A stretch of 64,000 nt of DNA. Origin: Schizosaccharomyces osmophilus. Lineage: Eukaryota > Ascomycota > Schizosaccharomycetes > Schizosaccharomycetales > Schizosaccharomycetaceae. The notes under the pieces are model-generated. The model searched no databases and was not told where the DNA came from. It was given only the letters and a program-made list of their open reading frames with translations. Each line of letters begins with the position of its first letter. Within the stretch, counting starts at the first letter, position 1. The stretch spans positions 682,001 to 746,000 of the forward strand of contig NC_079238.1 in NCBI RefSeq assembly GCF_027921745.1, given 5' to 3'. A program made the translations under genes and the position numbers. Positions 43,418-52,500 of this stretch are shown piece by piece.

Positions 43418-43423
43418 TGACGT
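43418..43423 (+). promoter_or_regulatory. CRE-like TGACGT (Atf1/Pcr1 site), distal
   Basis: TGACGTTA about 440 bp upstream of the sod2 ATG. TGACGT is the core of sites bound by the Atf1-Pcr1 stress factor. A 6-bp match has limited weight on its own. Confidence 0.35.
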
Positions 43424-43608
43424 TATATTGTTACCTGTTGAAGAAAGTAAAAAAGAACACGACCACTTTTGGTGATTACGATTGGCACATCTAGTGGTAG
43501 ACCAGAGTTGATTCAATGGAAAGAAAAAGAAAGAAGACCAAAGTCGGTTATGGGTTTGTTCAAAATAGTGCGCATACATTGAAAAATATATGAATCATCT
43601 TTTTCTAT

Positions 43609-43614
43609 TGACGT
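43609..43614 (+). promoter_or_regulatory. CRE-like TGACGT (Atf1/Pcr1 site), proximal
   Basis: TGACGTCT about 250 bp upstream of the sod2 ATG, closer to the full TGACGTCA palindrome. Together with the distal copy it suggests Sty1-Atf1 control of sod2, as reported for S. pombe. Confidence 0.45.
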
Positions 43615-43864
43615 CTCTTTGCATATTCCCTGTATTCTACCGGCATCATCTCATTGGTACCATATGATGACGATAAAAGTGGTTTAACCGGATGTTCTTG
43701 AACTTAACAACTACCAACCTCTTCTTGAAACCAACTACAGTTGCAAGTAGATTTTGTTCACTCTGCAAATACAGTTGCTAAACTTTTGTAATTCTGCTTT
43801 TGTCACATTTCACTGCTTGACTTCAAGCCTTTTCTTTTTGTGTCCACGTTTCCATCTCATCACA

Positions 43865-44594
43865 ATGTTACGCTTTGCTTCCAAGAACGCTTCTCTTTTT
43901 GCTCGTAACCTCACCGCTTCTGGTGTTAGACAACTCCATGGCAAGGCCGCTTTACCCCCTTTGCCTTATGCTTACAATGTATGAAAAACAATTTTGTTTC
44001 TAGTCATACATATAGAATCTATATTTCTAACCAGTTCCCTTTTAGGCTCTTGAACCTGCCATTTCTGAAACCATCATGAAATTACATCATGACAAGCACC
44101 ACAACACTTACGTGACCAACTTAAATGCTGCTCAAGACAAATTGAGCCAGCCCGACCTTGACTTGAAGTCCGAAATTGCTCTCCAAGCCGCTATCAAGTT
44201 CAATGGTGGTGGTCACATTAACCACACCCAATTCTGGTCCATCATGGCTCCTACCAGTGAAGGCGGTGGTAAGCCCGTTACCGATGGTTCTTTGCACAAG
44301 AGCATCGTCGCCAAGTGGGGATCTCTTGAAAACTTCCAAAAGGAAATGAACGGTGCTCTTGCCGCCATCCAAGGTAGTGGATGGGCTTGGTTGGTCAAGG
44401 ACAAGGAGGGCAGTCTCCACATTACTAGCACCTCCAACCAAGACACCGTTATCAACGCCAAGGTTATCATTGGTATCGATGCTTGGGAACACGCTTACTA
44501 TCCTCAATATGAAAACCGCAAGGCCGAATACTTCAAGGCTTTCTGGTCCGTTATGAACTGGAAGGAAGCCGAACACCGTTACGCAGCCAACTAA
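43865..44594 (+). CDS. sod2: Mitochondrial manganese superoxide dismutase
   Basis: Two exons, 43865-43978 and 44046-44594, 220 residues. The intron is GTATGA, branch 'ctaacc', TTTTAG, phase 0, joining 'PYAYN' to 'ALEPAISETIMKLH'. The presequence is basic and amphipathic ('MLRFASKNASLFARNLTASG') with the mature start near 'KAALPPLPYAY'. The four metal ligands are present: His in 'MKLHHDKHHNTY', His in 'NGGGHINHTQFW', and Asp plus His in 'GIDAWEHAYY'. 'GSGWAWLV' and 'WNVMNWKEAE'-like end fit Mn-SOD. It removes superoxide in the matrix. Confidence 0.97.
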
Positions 44595-45164
44595 GCTAAC
44601 TTCCGTTTTTTGATGGATGTGAATGTATATCCGTATATATATATTCATTGAACTCATTCTTCTTTATTGACGCATTCAAAGCTCAACGATCGTCACTGGA
44701 TTTATCGAATCTCGGTTACTTACTAGCCCCCCCTCTGTTTTTCTTACGAACTAGAAAGAAATAACAAAAAAAATGTCTTAACGTCAGCTATGTAACGTCC
44801 ACTAAAAGAAATTTCGAATAATATTTTATTACATTTTGAATTCTAATTGTAAGTGAGTAAGTTGTGTCTGCTGAGATCATCCTTTCAAACCAGAGCATCT
44901 TTGTTTTCGTAAAAAAATCCTTTCCAACCTTTAGTATTAAAAGACATATGCAACAACATCATCAAGCGTATTCGTGAAGAAGGGTTTACCAACAATTTGG
45001 AAGCTGCAACAATGACCAACTGGACGCATAGAAAATGAATTAATTTAAGACAGCTTCATGCAATCTTCGAACCAAGATACTATTGGAAAAATATCCTTGG
45101 ATGAGATGGAAATAACGAGTGGAAGTGGAAGTAAGAAACAAAAAAGGAATGAAACATATGAGCT
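44595..45164. other. Convergent sod2/dsc2 3' region, no gene seen
   Basis: 570 bp between the two stops. AT-rich, no frame of note. Confidence 0.55.
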
Positions 45165-46469
45165 CTAAGATTCGTAAGATTGCTGTTCTAAAAGAAGCTC
45201 GACAGCTTGTTGAACATCATTAGTTTGGGACAAGGCTTGGACGGCTTGCGCTCTTGTTGTTTGCATAATAGTTTGTACAGTTTCAACGTCTTCTTCTCTC
45301 ACACCAGCCAATTCAGGACGTTCCGACCGACCGCTAATCATATCATATAACTGAGATGCAGGTCCGGCTGGCAAAACAGGTGCAGAAGGTTGACGCGTCA
45401 CAGAAGGTCGACTTCGGAAAGAGGGGTTTCTTGGTATGCTGGATGTGAAACCTGAAGCTTCAGCATCAGAATGAGGTGTAGTATCTCTTTGAAGATCTGG
45501 AACGTTTGTAGAACCGGTGTCGTTGGTAGCATTGATATCTGCGCGAAGGTTTGTATTAAAGTTGGCAGCAAATGCAGGAAACAAGGAAGAGGGATCAAAG
45601 TCCAAAGGTGCTTGGGAATCGGTATGGGGTGGACGAATATATATATGACGAGATGAAGAAACGGCAGGAACAAAGCGAGCGGGTAAACGCCAAGACGTAT
45701 AAGGGAGAAAACCATGGCAATAAAACATCCCGACGGTCCATCCAAGGACGGCGTTAAAAAAAGAGCTAGGCGGATTGGATAAGGCTAGTCCCAGTAGAGG
45801 AAATAGCATTTGAACTTTATCCGTGATGAAAATTTTATAGAATCGAACATAGACGGTTGATGGAACGACGTAAAAGTATTGATAAAGGATGGCGAAGACA
45901 ACGAAGGTAGGGCCAGGGTGAATGTATCCAAAGTTATGGAATAAGTAGGCTAAGGGAAAACAGAATAGTGGAGTTATAAACGTTCCCATTGCAAACATAT
46001 AAATGCAAAATGAAGCATATTTATTAGATCCTAACAACCGTTCCACGTCTCGAGCTTGATACAGTATAAAAAGTGCCTGAAGAACCTCTGTTGAATTCCA
46101 GTAGACCAATTGCCATATTAAAAGTCTCCAGTACTAAACCATGGTTAACAAATGTAATTAGAGGAGCCTCAAATGCTGTTTGCACCAGCCAGAGCTCGTC
46201 AATGTCGCAAAGAAGTAAGTACCTGATAGTGAGATGTCAGATGCAAAGTATAATTTATATGGAAATAGGGCTTCAATCCAAAAACTCCTGCTACGACTGC
46301 AGCAGTAGAAATTCCTATTAACAGAAATTTCGTAATCTCCATATTCGCAGGAACTGAATACAGTTAGTTTTATGTCAGGATTATGCGACAATATTCCACC
46401 AACTGAAGAACTTTGGCTTCCAAACTGATTTTTTGGTTTTTACTTACCGTTATTACTGCTACTCGACAT
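45165..46469 (-). CDS. dsc2: Golgi Dsc E3 ligase subunit 2 (rhomboid-like with UBA domain)
   Basis: Three exons, 46469-46448, 46353-46223 and 46133-45165, 373 residues. Donors GTAAGT and GTACTT, acceptors TTCAG and TTTAG, phases 1 and 0. Exon 1 is only 22 nt. The first 200 residues hold the derlin/rhomboid-like multi-span part: 'FLLIGISTAAVVAGVFGL', 'LQALFILYQARDVERLLGSNKY', 'FCIYMFAMGTFITPLF', 'FVVFAILYQYFYVVPS' and 'MLFPLLGLALS'. A disordered Ser/Pro linker follows, and the last 40 residues are a UBA domain ('VREEDVETVQTIM', 'AVELLLEQQ'). The Dsc complex ubiquitinates SREBP and quality-control substrates in the Golgi. It converges on sod2. Confidence 0.92.
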
Positions 46470-46765
46470 GATGGCTCTGAAATTGCTTTTGGTTTCTCAA
46501 GCAAATGGCCAACACTGACCGACTTGGCCATAGGATAACGAAAACCGTGGTGACTCGTTAATTTGGCATCAAGAAGAAGGAATTACCCAAGTCTAAGAGT
46601 CGAAAGGGTTTATGGGTTTCAATACGAAGGTTGTTTTATATAGCTTCGTCAGCAAAGACGCTCAAGAAGCTTCTACAAGTGAACAAACATTCTTCAAAGG
46701 AACGTAGAAAAATATGCATTATCAAGAAGTCATAGTCTCATATCAATAGAACAAAAGCAGGCTCA

Positions 46766-49192
46766 TCAAGAGGGACGTGGATTCAAGAGGGTAGGAATTT
46801 CTTCAAACCCGATAGGTTGAAACACAGCGTCCTCTGTAGCACCGAAAGGTTTCATCCAGATAATATCATTCTTTAAATAAACAGTAATCCCTCGAGACTT
46901 TGCAGCTTGAGCAGAAATTCTGAAAAGAGCATTCCCACTAAGGGGATGCGACTTCCGTAAAGGTACCAACAGGAAACCCTGGTCACTACAAAAATCTTCA
47001 ACAATTTCTCGGAAACTAACAGTTTCTGGAGCTTGGCGAATACTTTCATCTCGTAGTTGATTTGCCAGCTTTTGCGCATTCAACTTCTTTTCGTTGCCAT
47101 CCAATTTTTGTTGAATCTGTGCGCCCACGTAAGAAGTTGGTGGAGTAATGGTTTTGTTTTCCAAAGATTCATTCATCATATCTAAACCTTTGGAAAATCC
47201 TTGTTGTACATAAACATTTGTCGCTACGTCTTCTGGAAAAAACGACTTCCACCATCTATACCATTCACTAGCTTCTTCAAAGTTGGGTGAAAAGGTAAGC
47301 CATTCATACAAAATCATCAGCCATTTCGAAAAAAAGTGATCAATCAGTAACTTTCCGTAAACAGTGGCCCGGAAGGCATCTTTCCACGCAAGGACAGTTA
47401 ATATGACGTTCATATCTTGATTTGAAGGATCAATCACTAATTTCTCCTGCAAGAGCTTTTCTAACTTTGGCAGTATCGTCTTTTCCAATACACGGTCTAA
47501 CATATCATCCGTAAATGCAAATCGCCAAGCGCTAAAATCATCCAACGGCCCAAATCCGATATCCCATCCGGACAATACCCTTGACAGACGCGTCAAGACC
47601 ACCGACAAAAGGTCATCAGAAAAACTTCCCAAATACGGTAACCATGGAAATATCCAGTGATGCAAAGAATCGGCTGATCTCTTTCGTGATCGCATTGACG
47701 GCTTCCATATATTAATTTCATCTTGCAATTTCGGGAGAATAGAATCCTTGATTAGTACTTCCTTGACTTTAGATGGAACAACCATGTCCCATGCTTCTAG
47801 TAATTGTAATGCTTTTGAAGTATCTCGGCTATTCCAATCATCCCGTAATGCTTTAGAAACCCTTGTTTCCCAAAGCGCCATCATTAAAGATTCATAGTGA
47901 GTAAAATTTGCCTGGCCTGACTGGTCTTCTTCCATTTCTAGTTCCATATCCAAAAACGTATCAGGACGATCTGTCTTGGGACGGAACGCATTTGATTGAA
48001 GAGAGTTCCTCCAAGATAAAAAATGCTCTAACAAAAAGTAAGGGTGTCTAAAAACATCCCAATTCTGGAATGGCTTAGATACCACAGCCATCAAAATACT
48101 TACAGCGACAGAATCGAGTTCGTAATGCATGTTGGGTTCAGTAAATTCAACAGGAAGTATCTCAATCAAATATGTTACAGGCTGTATGGCTCTTTCTAAT
48201 TCATCTACAGATTCATTCACATCTTCCACAGCCATATTTGCTATACCAGCATGAATTTCGTCAACCTTTTCCAGCAACTTTTCCAACCGATTAATTTCCA
48301 TATTTCTTTGATCATACTCATTTGAAATTCTTTCTTTTTCCATCCTAATGTACGCTTTTCGGGCTTGCAGCTGCTGCCAGCTCGTAACATAATTTTCTGA
48401 TTCCACGCGCGCTAGGCGAGAAAGTTGGTCTATCGAATCATTAACGTCTTTCTCATTGATTTCAGCTCCAGGTTTTAAAATAGTGGAGGTTACCTCAATC
48501 CTCTTCGTTTCATTGATGCCGGCATCCAGAATACTAGCAAGGACAGGTGGAATGGAAAAGTCTCCCAAGGCGTTTGACAACTCGGAAGAAGACTTTAGTT
48601 TTTCTTTAGTTTTCTTTTTCATCTTACTTTCTCTCTCTCGTTTCTGGCGGATTTCTTCATCTTCGCTGTCCGAAATTTCTCCTCGAAGGATTGCTTCACG
48701 TCTTTCTTTTTCTGTTCTTTCACGAATTGCACCCAAACCGACCCTTTCTGGGCGCAATTTGGATTCCACAGGAGCCGCTATACCTTCGGCATTCGCTCCT
48801 AAACCTTGTCCCTTTTTGTATCCCATTTTCTCCAGCATTTTTGCGCCGAATCCTTTAGTATTAAATTTCATTTTTGGAATCTCACCACCGTTTTCTTTTT
48901 CTTTTCTGGGAGTATTATGAGTCCCCTCGAGTAAATCACTAGAGGTTACTGTTTGTTCTGACTTCAGCTGCTCATTCTTTCCAACAAATCGTATATTTTT
49001 TGGAGGAACGCGAAAATTCTTAACTTCTGGATTATAGTATCCGTCTTCTTCCTCATCGCTTCCGAAGATGCCCAGCATGGCGCGTTCCTTTTGTCGAGAG
49101 CGTCCATCTCCTGTCCATTTTTCTCCTGGCCCAGATCGGCGCGTCCCAAAATCTAATTCCTCTTCAAATTCTTCTGATGAAAAGTCGCTCAT
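46766..49192 (-). CDS. ntr1: Spliceosome disassembly factor, TFIP11/Ntr1 type (G-patch)
   Basis: 808 residues from ATG 49192 (a GTG four codons upstream is no start). N-terminal acidic tuftelin-like stretch ('SSEEFEEELDFGTRRSGPGEKW'), then a G-patch at about 108-153: 'GFGAKMLEKMGYKKGQGLGAN', 'GIAAPVESKLRPERVGLGA', the activator of DEAH helicase Prp43. After a basic linker comes the long helical GC-rich-sequence-factor domain (about 300-700) with 'WNSRDTSKALQLLEAWDMVVPSKV' and several W-rich turns ('LHHWIFPWLPYLGSF'). Ntr1 with Prp43 releases the spent intron lariat. Single exon, on the same strand as alm1 and dsc2. In S. pombe it also follows dsc2. Confidence 0.9.
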   Translation of the reverse strand: MSDFSSEEFEEELDFGTRRSGPGEKWTGDGRSRQKERAMLGIFGSDEEEDGYYNPEVKNFRVPPKNIRFVGKNEQLKSEQTVTSSDLLEGTHNTPRKEKENGGEIPKMKFNTKGFGAKMLEKMGYKKGQGLGANAEGIAAPVESKLRPERVGLGAIRERTEKERREAILRGEISDSEDEEIRQKRERESKMKKKTKEKLKSSSELSNALGDFSIPPVLASILDAGINETKRIEVTSTILKPGAEINEKDVNDSIDQLSRLARVESENYVTSWQQLQARKAYIRMEKERISNEYDQRNMEINRLEKLLEKVDEIHAGIANMAVEDVNESVDELERAIQPVTYLIEILPVEFTEPNMHYELDSVAVSILMAVVSKPFQNWDVFRHPYFLLEHFLSWRNSLQSNAFRPKTDRPDTFLDMELEMEEDQSGQANFTHYESLMMALWETRVSKALRDDWNSRDTSKALQLLEAWDMVVPSKVKEVLIKDSILPKLQDEINIWKPSMRSRKRSADSLHHWIFPWLPYLGSFSDDLLSVVLTRLSRVLSGWDIGFGPLDDFSAWRFAFTDDMLDRVLEKTILPKLEKLLQEKLVIDPSNQDMNVILTVLAWKDAFRATVYGKLLIDHFFSKWLMILYEWLTFSPNFEEASEWYRWWKSFFPEDVATNVYVQQGFSKGLDMMNESLENKTITPPTSYVGAQIQQKLDGNEKKLNAQKLANQLRDESIRQAPETVSFREIVEDFCSDQGFLLVPLRKSHPLSGNALFRISAQAAKSRGITVYLKNDIIWMKPFGATEDAVFQPIGFEEIPTLLNPRPS

Positions 49193-49573
49193 ACTGAGGA
49201 ACACTAAGCATATCGCTTGTAATTACTTGCAGATTGGAATCATCAAGATGATTTGGTCGAAATTACAGGATCCATTAATACGTTGGATCTCACTAAACCA
49301 GATTGTGTACTAGCTAAATACTTCATTAACAAATAAAAAAAGTTAGCTATTGAAACAGAAAGACTGAGTACTGACTTGAAGCATGGCCTCAATGTATACC
49401 TAATTCTTAAGGCGTTCGCGCTCATTCGTGCAGTAAGCCTACAAAATTGTATATCAAGCATTGTTCACCAAATACTATATTTCATCGTAGCAAATTACAT
49501 TAACAAAATAAACTCACAAAAAATTGATCGTAAAATACAAGCTTTAGACTGCGTCCTAGTATGATACAATTCC
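49193..49573. other. Between alm1 and ntr1, no gene seen
   Basis: 381 bp that must hold the ntr1 promoter and the alm1 terminator. A 72-codon minus frame inside (about 49243-49461) has no support. Confidence 0.5.
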
Positions 49574-52500
49574 TCATTTTGATTTCTTAATAGTTAAAGA
49601 GGAATCTTCATTTTCAGCATTCGATCGAGGTCGTTTCAAAGAATCGCCAGAAGATGACTTATCACCGTTTGGTTCCTTTTGAGACTCAATTGTCTTCGAA
49701 GTTACCGTACTAGACTTGCCATCGTTCTTCGGTTGTGTTGCTTCAACTGAAGAGTTCTTATCTTTTTGAGTAGTCTTTTGCAGCTCGGCTCGAACTTTTG
49801 CTAAATTCTTTTCAAGCATGCTAAGTTTTAACTTGCTTCTCATTTCTAACTCAGTCCTGAGGTTGCTGATTTGTCGTTCATGGCTTTGTTTCGTATCCTC
49901 CTGAATCTTTTTAAGTAGTTCTTCTTGACGTTTTTTCCATTCCGTTTTTACTGCATCGGGGAAGTCAGAACTAGAAGTAACTATCTTCTCAAAGGGCTCT
50001 TGGAAGACAATCTCGAAAGTACCAGAAAGCATATTTTCCTTTTCTTTTAAAAGAGTACTCAATTTCTGTTCATCAGATGCCCTTAAGCTTCCTGAATCAC
50101 TTGCGTCCTGTGTTTGCGAATCTAACGATCTACGCAACTTCTCTAATTGTGTTTCAAGTTCTGTACATTGTTTACTCACAGCATCATTCTTTTGTACTTC
50201 TTGAGTAATCCGAGAACGTAATTTCAAGACAGCCTGTTTCAAAGCTTGATTTTTCTTTTCTATTTCTTCTCCACTTGTCGTTCCAGAACCAACGGATTGA
50301 GATATTTTTTCTTTATCAAGTTGATCAATCTTTTCCCTCAATGATAAAACTTCCTTTTTGGTAGCATCTAATTCAGTCGTAGCTTCCGCTAGCCTTTGCT
50401 GGGCTGTTATATATTCAGCCTTCTGAAATTCATCACTAACCTTTTTGATATCCTGATGATCCCTAGCATTATCTTCAAAGGGTTCACTTTCTTCATATTT
50501 CTGAAGTTTTTCTTTAAGCGCGTCAGTTTCTTTGATTTTCGATTCAAGCTCCGAAGTTTTTTGAGAAAGTTGCTGGCGAACTTGATTGTGCTTTTCCAAA
50601 CTCTTAGCAACAAGTTGATCATACTTAGATCTCCATGCGGCGGCAACAGTTTTGCTTCTAGCAGTCAACTGTTCGATCGTATTCGAAGCCGCTCCTTTTT
50701 CGGATTCTATTTTTTCTATTGTCTCTTTAGCTGATTCAAGTTCGGTAGTTAACTTCTCAATATTTTGGCGTAGCTCAACCAACAGTTTTTCATCAGCGTT
50801 TGAAGTCTCCGCCGAAGCATCCGTAATCTTGTTTTCTTTCAATGAGTGGAGAATTTGTTGGTTGTGCTGTTGCAGTCTCTGGTTTTCTTCTTCAACTCGA
50901 CGGATCATTTCTTTCCCTCCCGCTACCTCATTTTCTAGCTCATGAGAGTGATTGTTTTGAACTTCCAGTTCACGCTCAAGAGAGAAGACTTTATCTTGCA
51001 AGTTGTTAATAATGCCATTATGTTCTTCTTCCTTTTTGCGCAACAGTTTATTACTATCATTCAATAACTTCACCATTCGGGAAAGATTGTTATCAATGGG
51101 TGCACCATCGGAACTGGTTTCGGTTGTTGAAGCTTTTTGCGTCGATTGAAATTCCAGAACTATTTGATTTGATTGTTCAACCAGCTTTCTTAACCTCTTA
51201 TTTTCAATTGATATAAGCTGTCTTTGGCATGCTAAAATATTAGCCTCATTAAACATTTGCTTAATGTAAGTTTGAAGATCTGGTAATGAAAGCTTCATGA
51301 CGGAACCAAGTTTTTCAGAAGTGATGTCTAGGGTAGATAAGTCATTATCAGTCGGTGTTTGTAACTGAGCAAGAAGTAAAGCATTTTGCTTTCTTAGTGC
51401 AATCACATCTGGTGTTGCAGAAGCTGAATCTGGCATATCTTTAAGCTCTCGAGCTGCAATGAGATTCTCAGACCCAGTAGGCTCAGAAACATGATTTGTA
51501 CGTTTCAGTACAGAATCATACTCAGCCCTGAGCTTTTGAAGATTTGACATGGCATTTGCATGCCTGAGCAATTCTTTCTCATAAGCATCGCGAGCTTTTC
51601 GGCAACCTTCAGATAATTTCACATTCTCTTGTTGTAGCAAATTTTGTTTTTGAAGTAATTCTTTTTCTAAATTACGAGCACTTGTGATATCGTCTGATAG
51701 TTGCTCATTTTCTTTAATAAGTAGAGAAATTTTGCCATCCTTTTGCTCGTTATCATAATCGTGTTGCTGCTGCACGCTGCGGAGTTTTTCTTCGAGATCA
51801 TTGCCTTTCTTCTCTAAAGCATTGATATAATTACGATTTTCTTCTAGTTGTTTCGAAGTTGACAATCGCAGTGTTTGGTATTCCTGTTGAAGCTTTTCTA
51901 ATGTTTCTTCAGCTAAGCGAATAGCTTCCTCAAGGCGCTTTGTGTGGTCTTTTGACACATTGAGACCAGTTTGCAAAGACGAATTTTCCATTCTTAAACC
52001 AACTACGACTGAACCCAACTCAGTTTCTCGTTCGGAAGCTGTCATCGATTGTTGATGAGATAGTCTTGTTTGGAGTTCCTCTATTTTATTGCTTTCTGAT
52101 TTCAGTTGTGATTGTAGTCCTTTGTTTTCCGATTCTAGAGAGTTCCTTATGTTTACGTACTCTTGTTTGGTAGCTTCAACTTCTTCGAGCTTTATGCGAA
52201 GAGAATTAATATCTGTATCCTTCATATTGGCTAGGTCATTTGCTGACTGCAAAGCTTGTTCAAGCTTTTCATTAGAACCTTGCAATGAGTTTACAGCTTG
52301 CTTCATTTCGCTATTTTTAGCCTCAAAAGATAGCTTATTGAGTGAAAAGATCCTTTGTTGCTCATTAAGAAGTGATTGCAAATTAGAAACAAGATTCGTC
52401 AAACGTTCCCGCTCACTCAGCAAATTACTATTTTCTGAAGTCAACCGCTGTTGAATTTTACCAAAAACCTCCTTTTCACTAGTCAAACTCGCAATTTCGC

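Larger units (their letters stand above)
42223..43864. other. Long upstream region of sod2
   Basis: 1.64 kb between nsk1 and sod2, the second-longest gap without a gene here. No coding frame of note and no RNA gene that I can name. It contains two TGACGT motifs and several A/T runs, consistent with a stress-regulated promoter. Confidence 0.5.
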
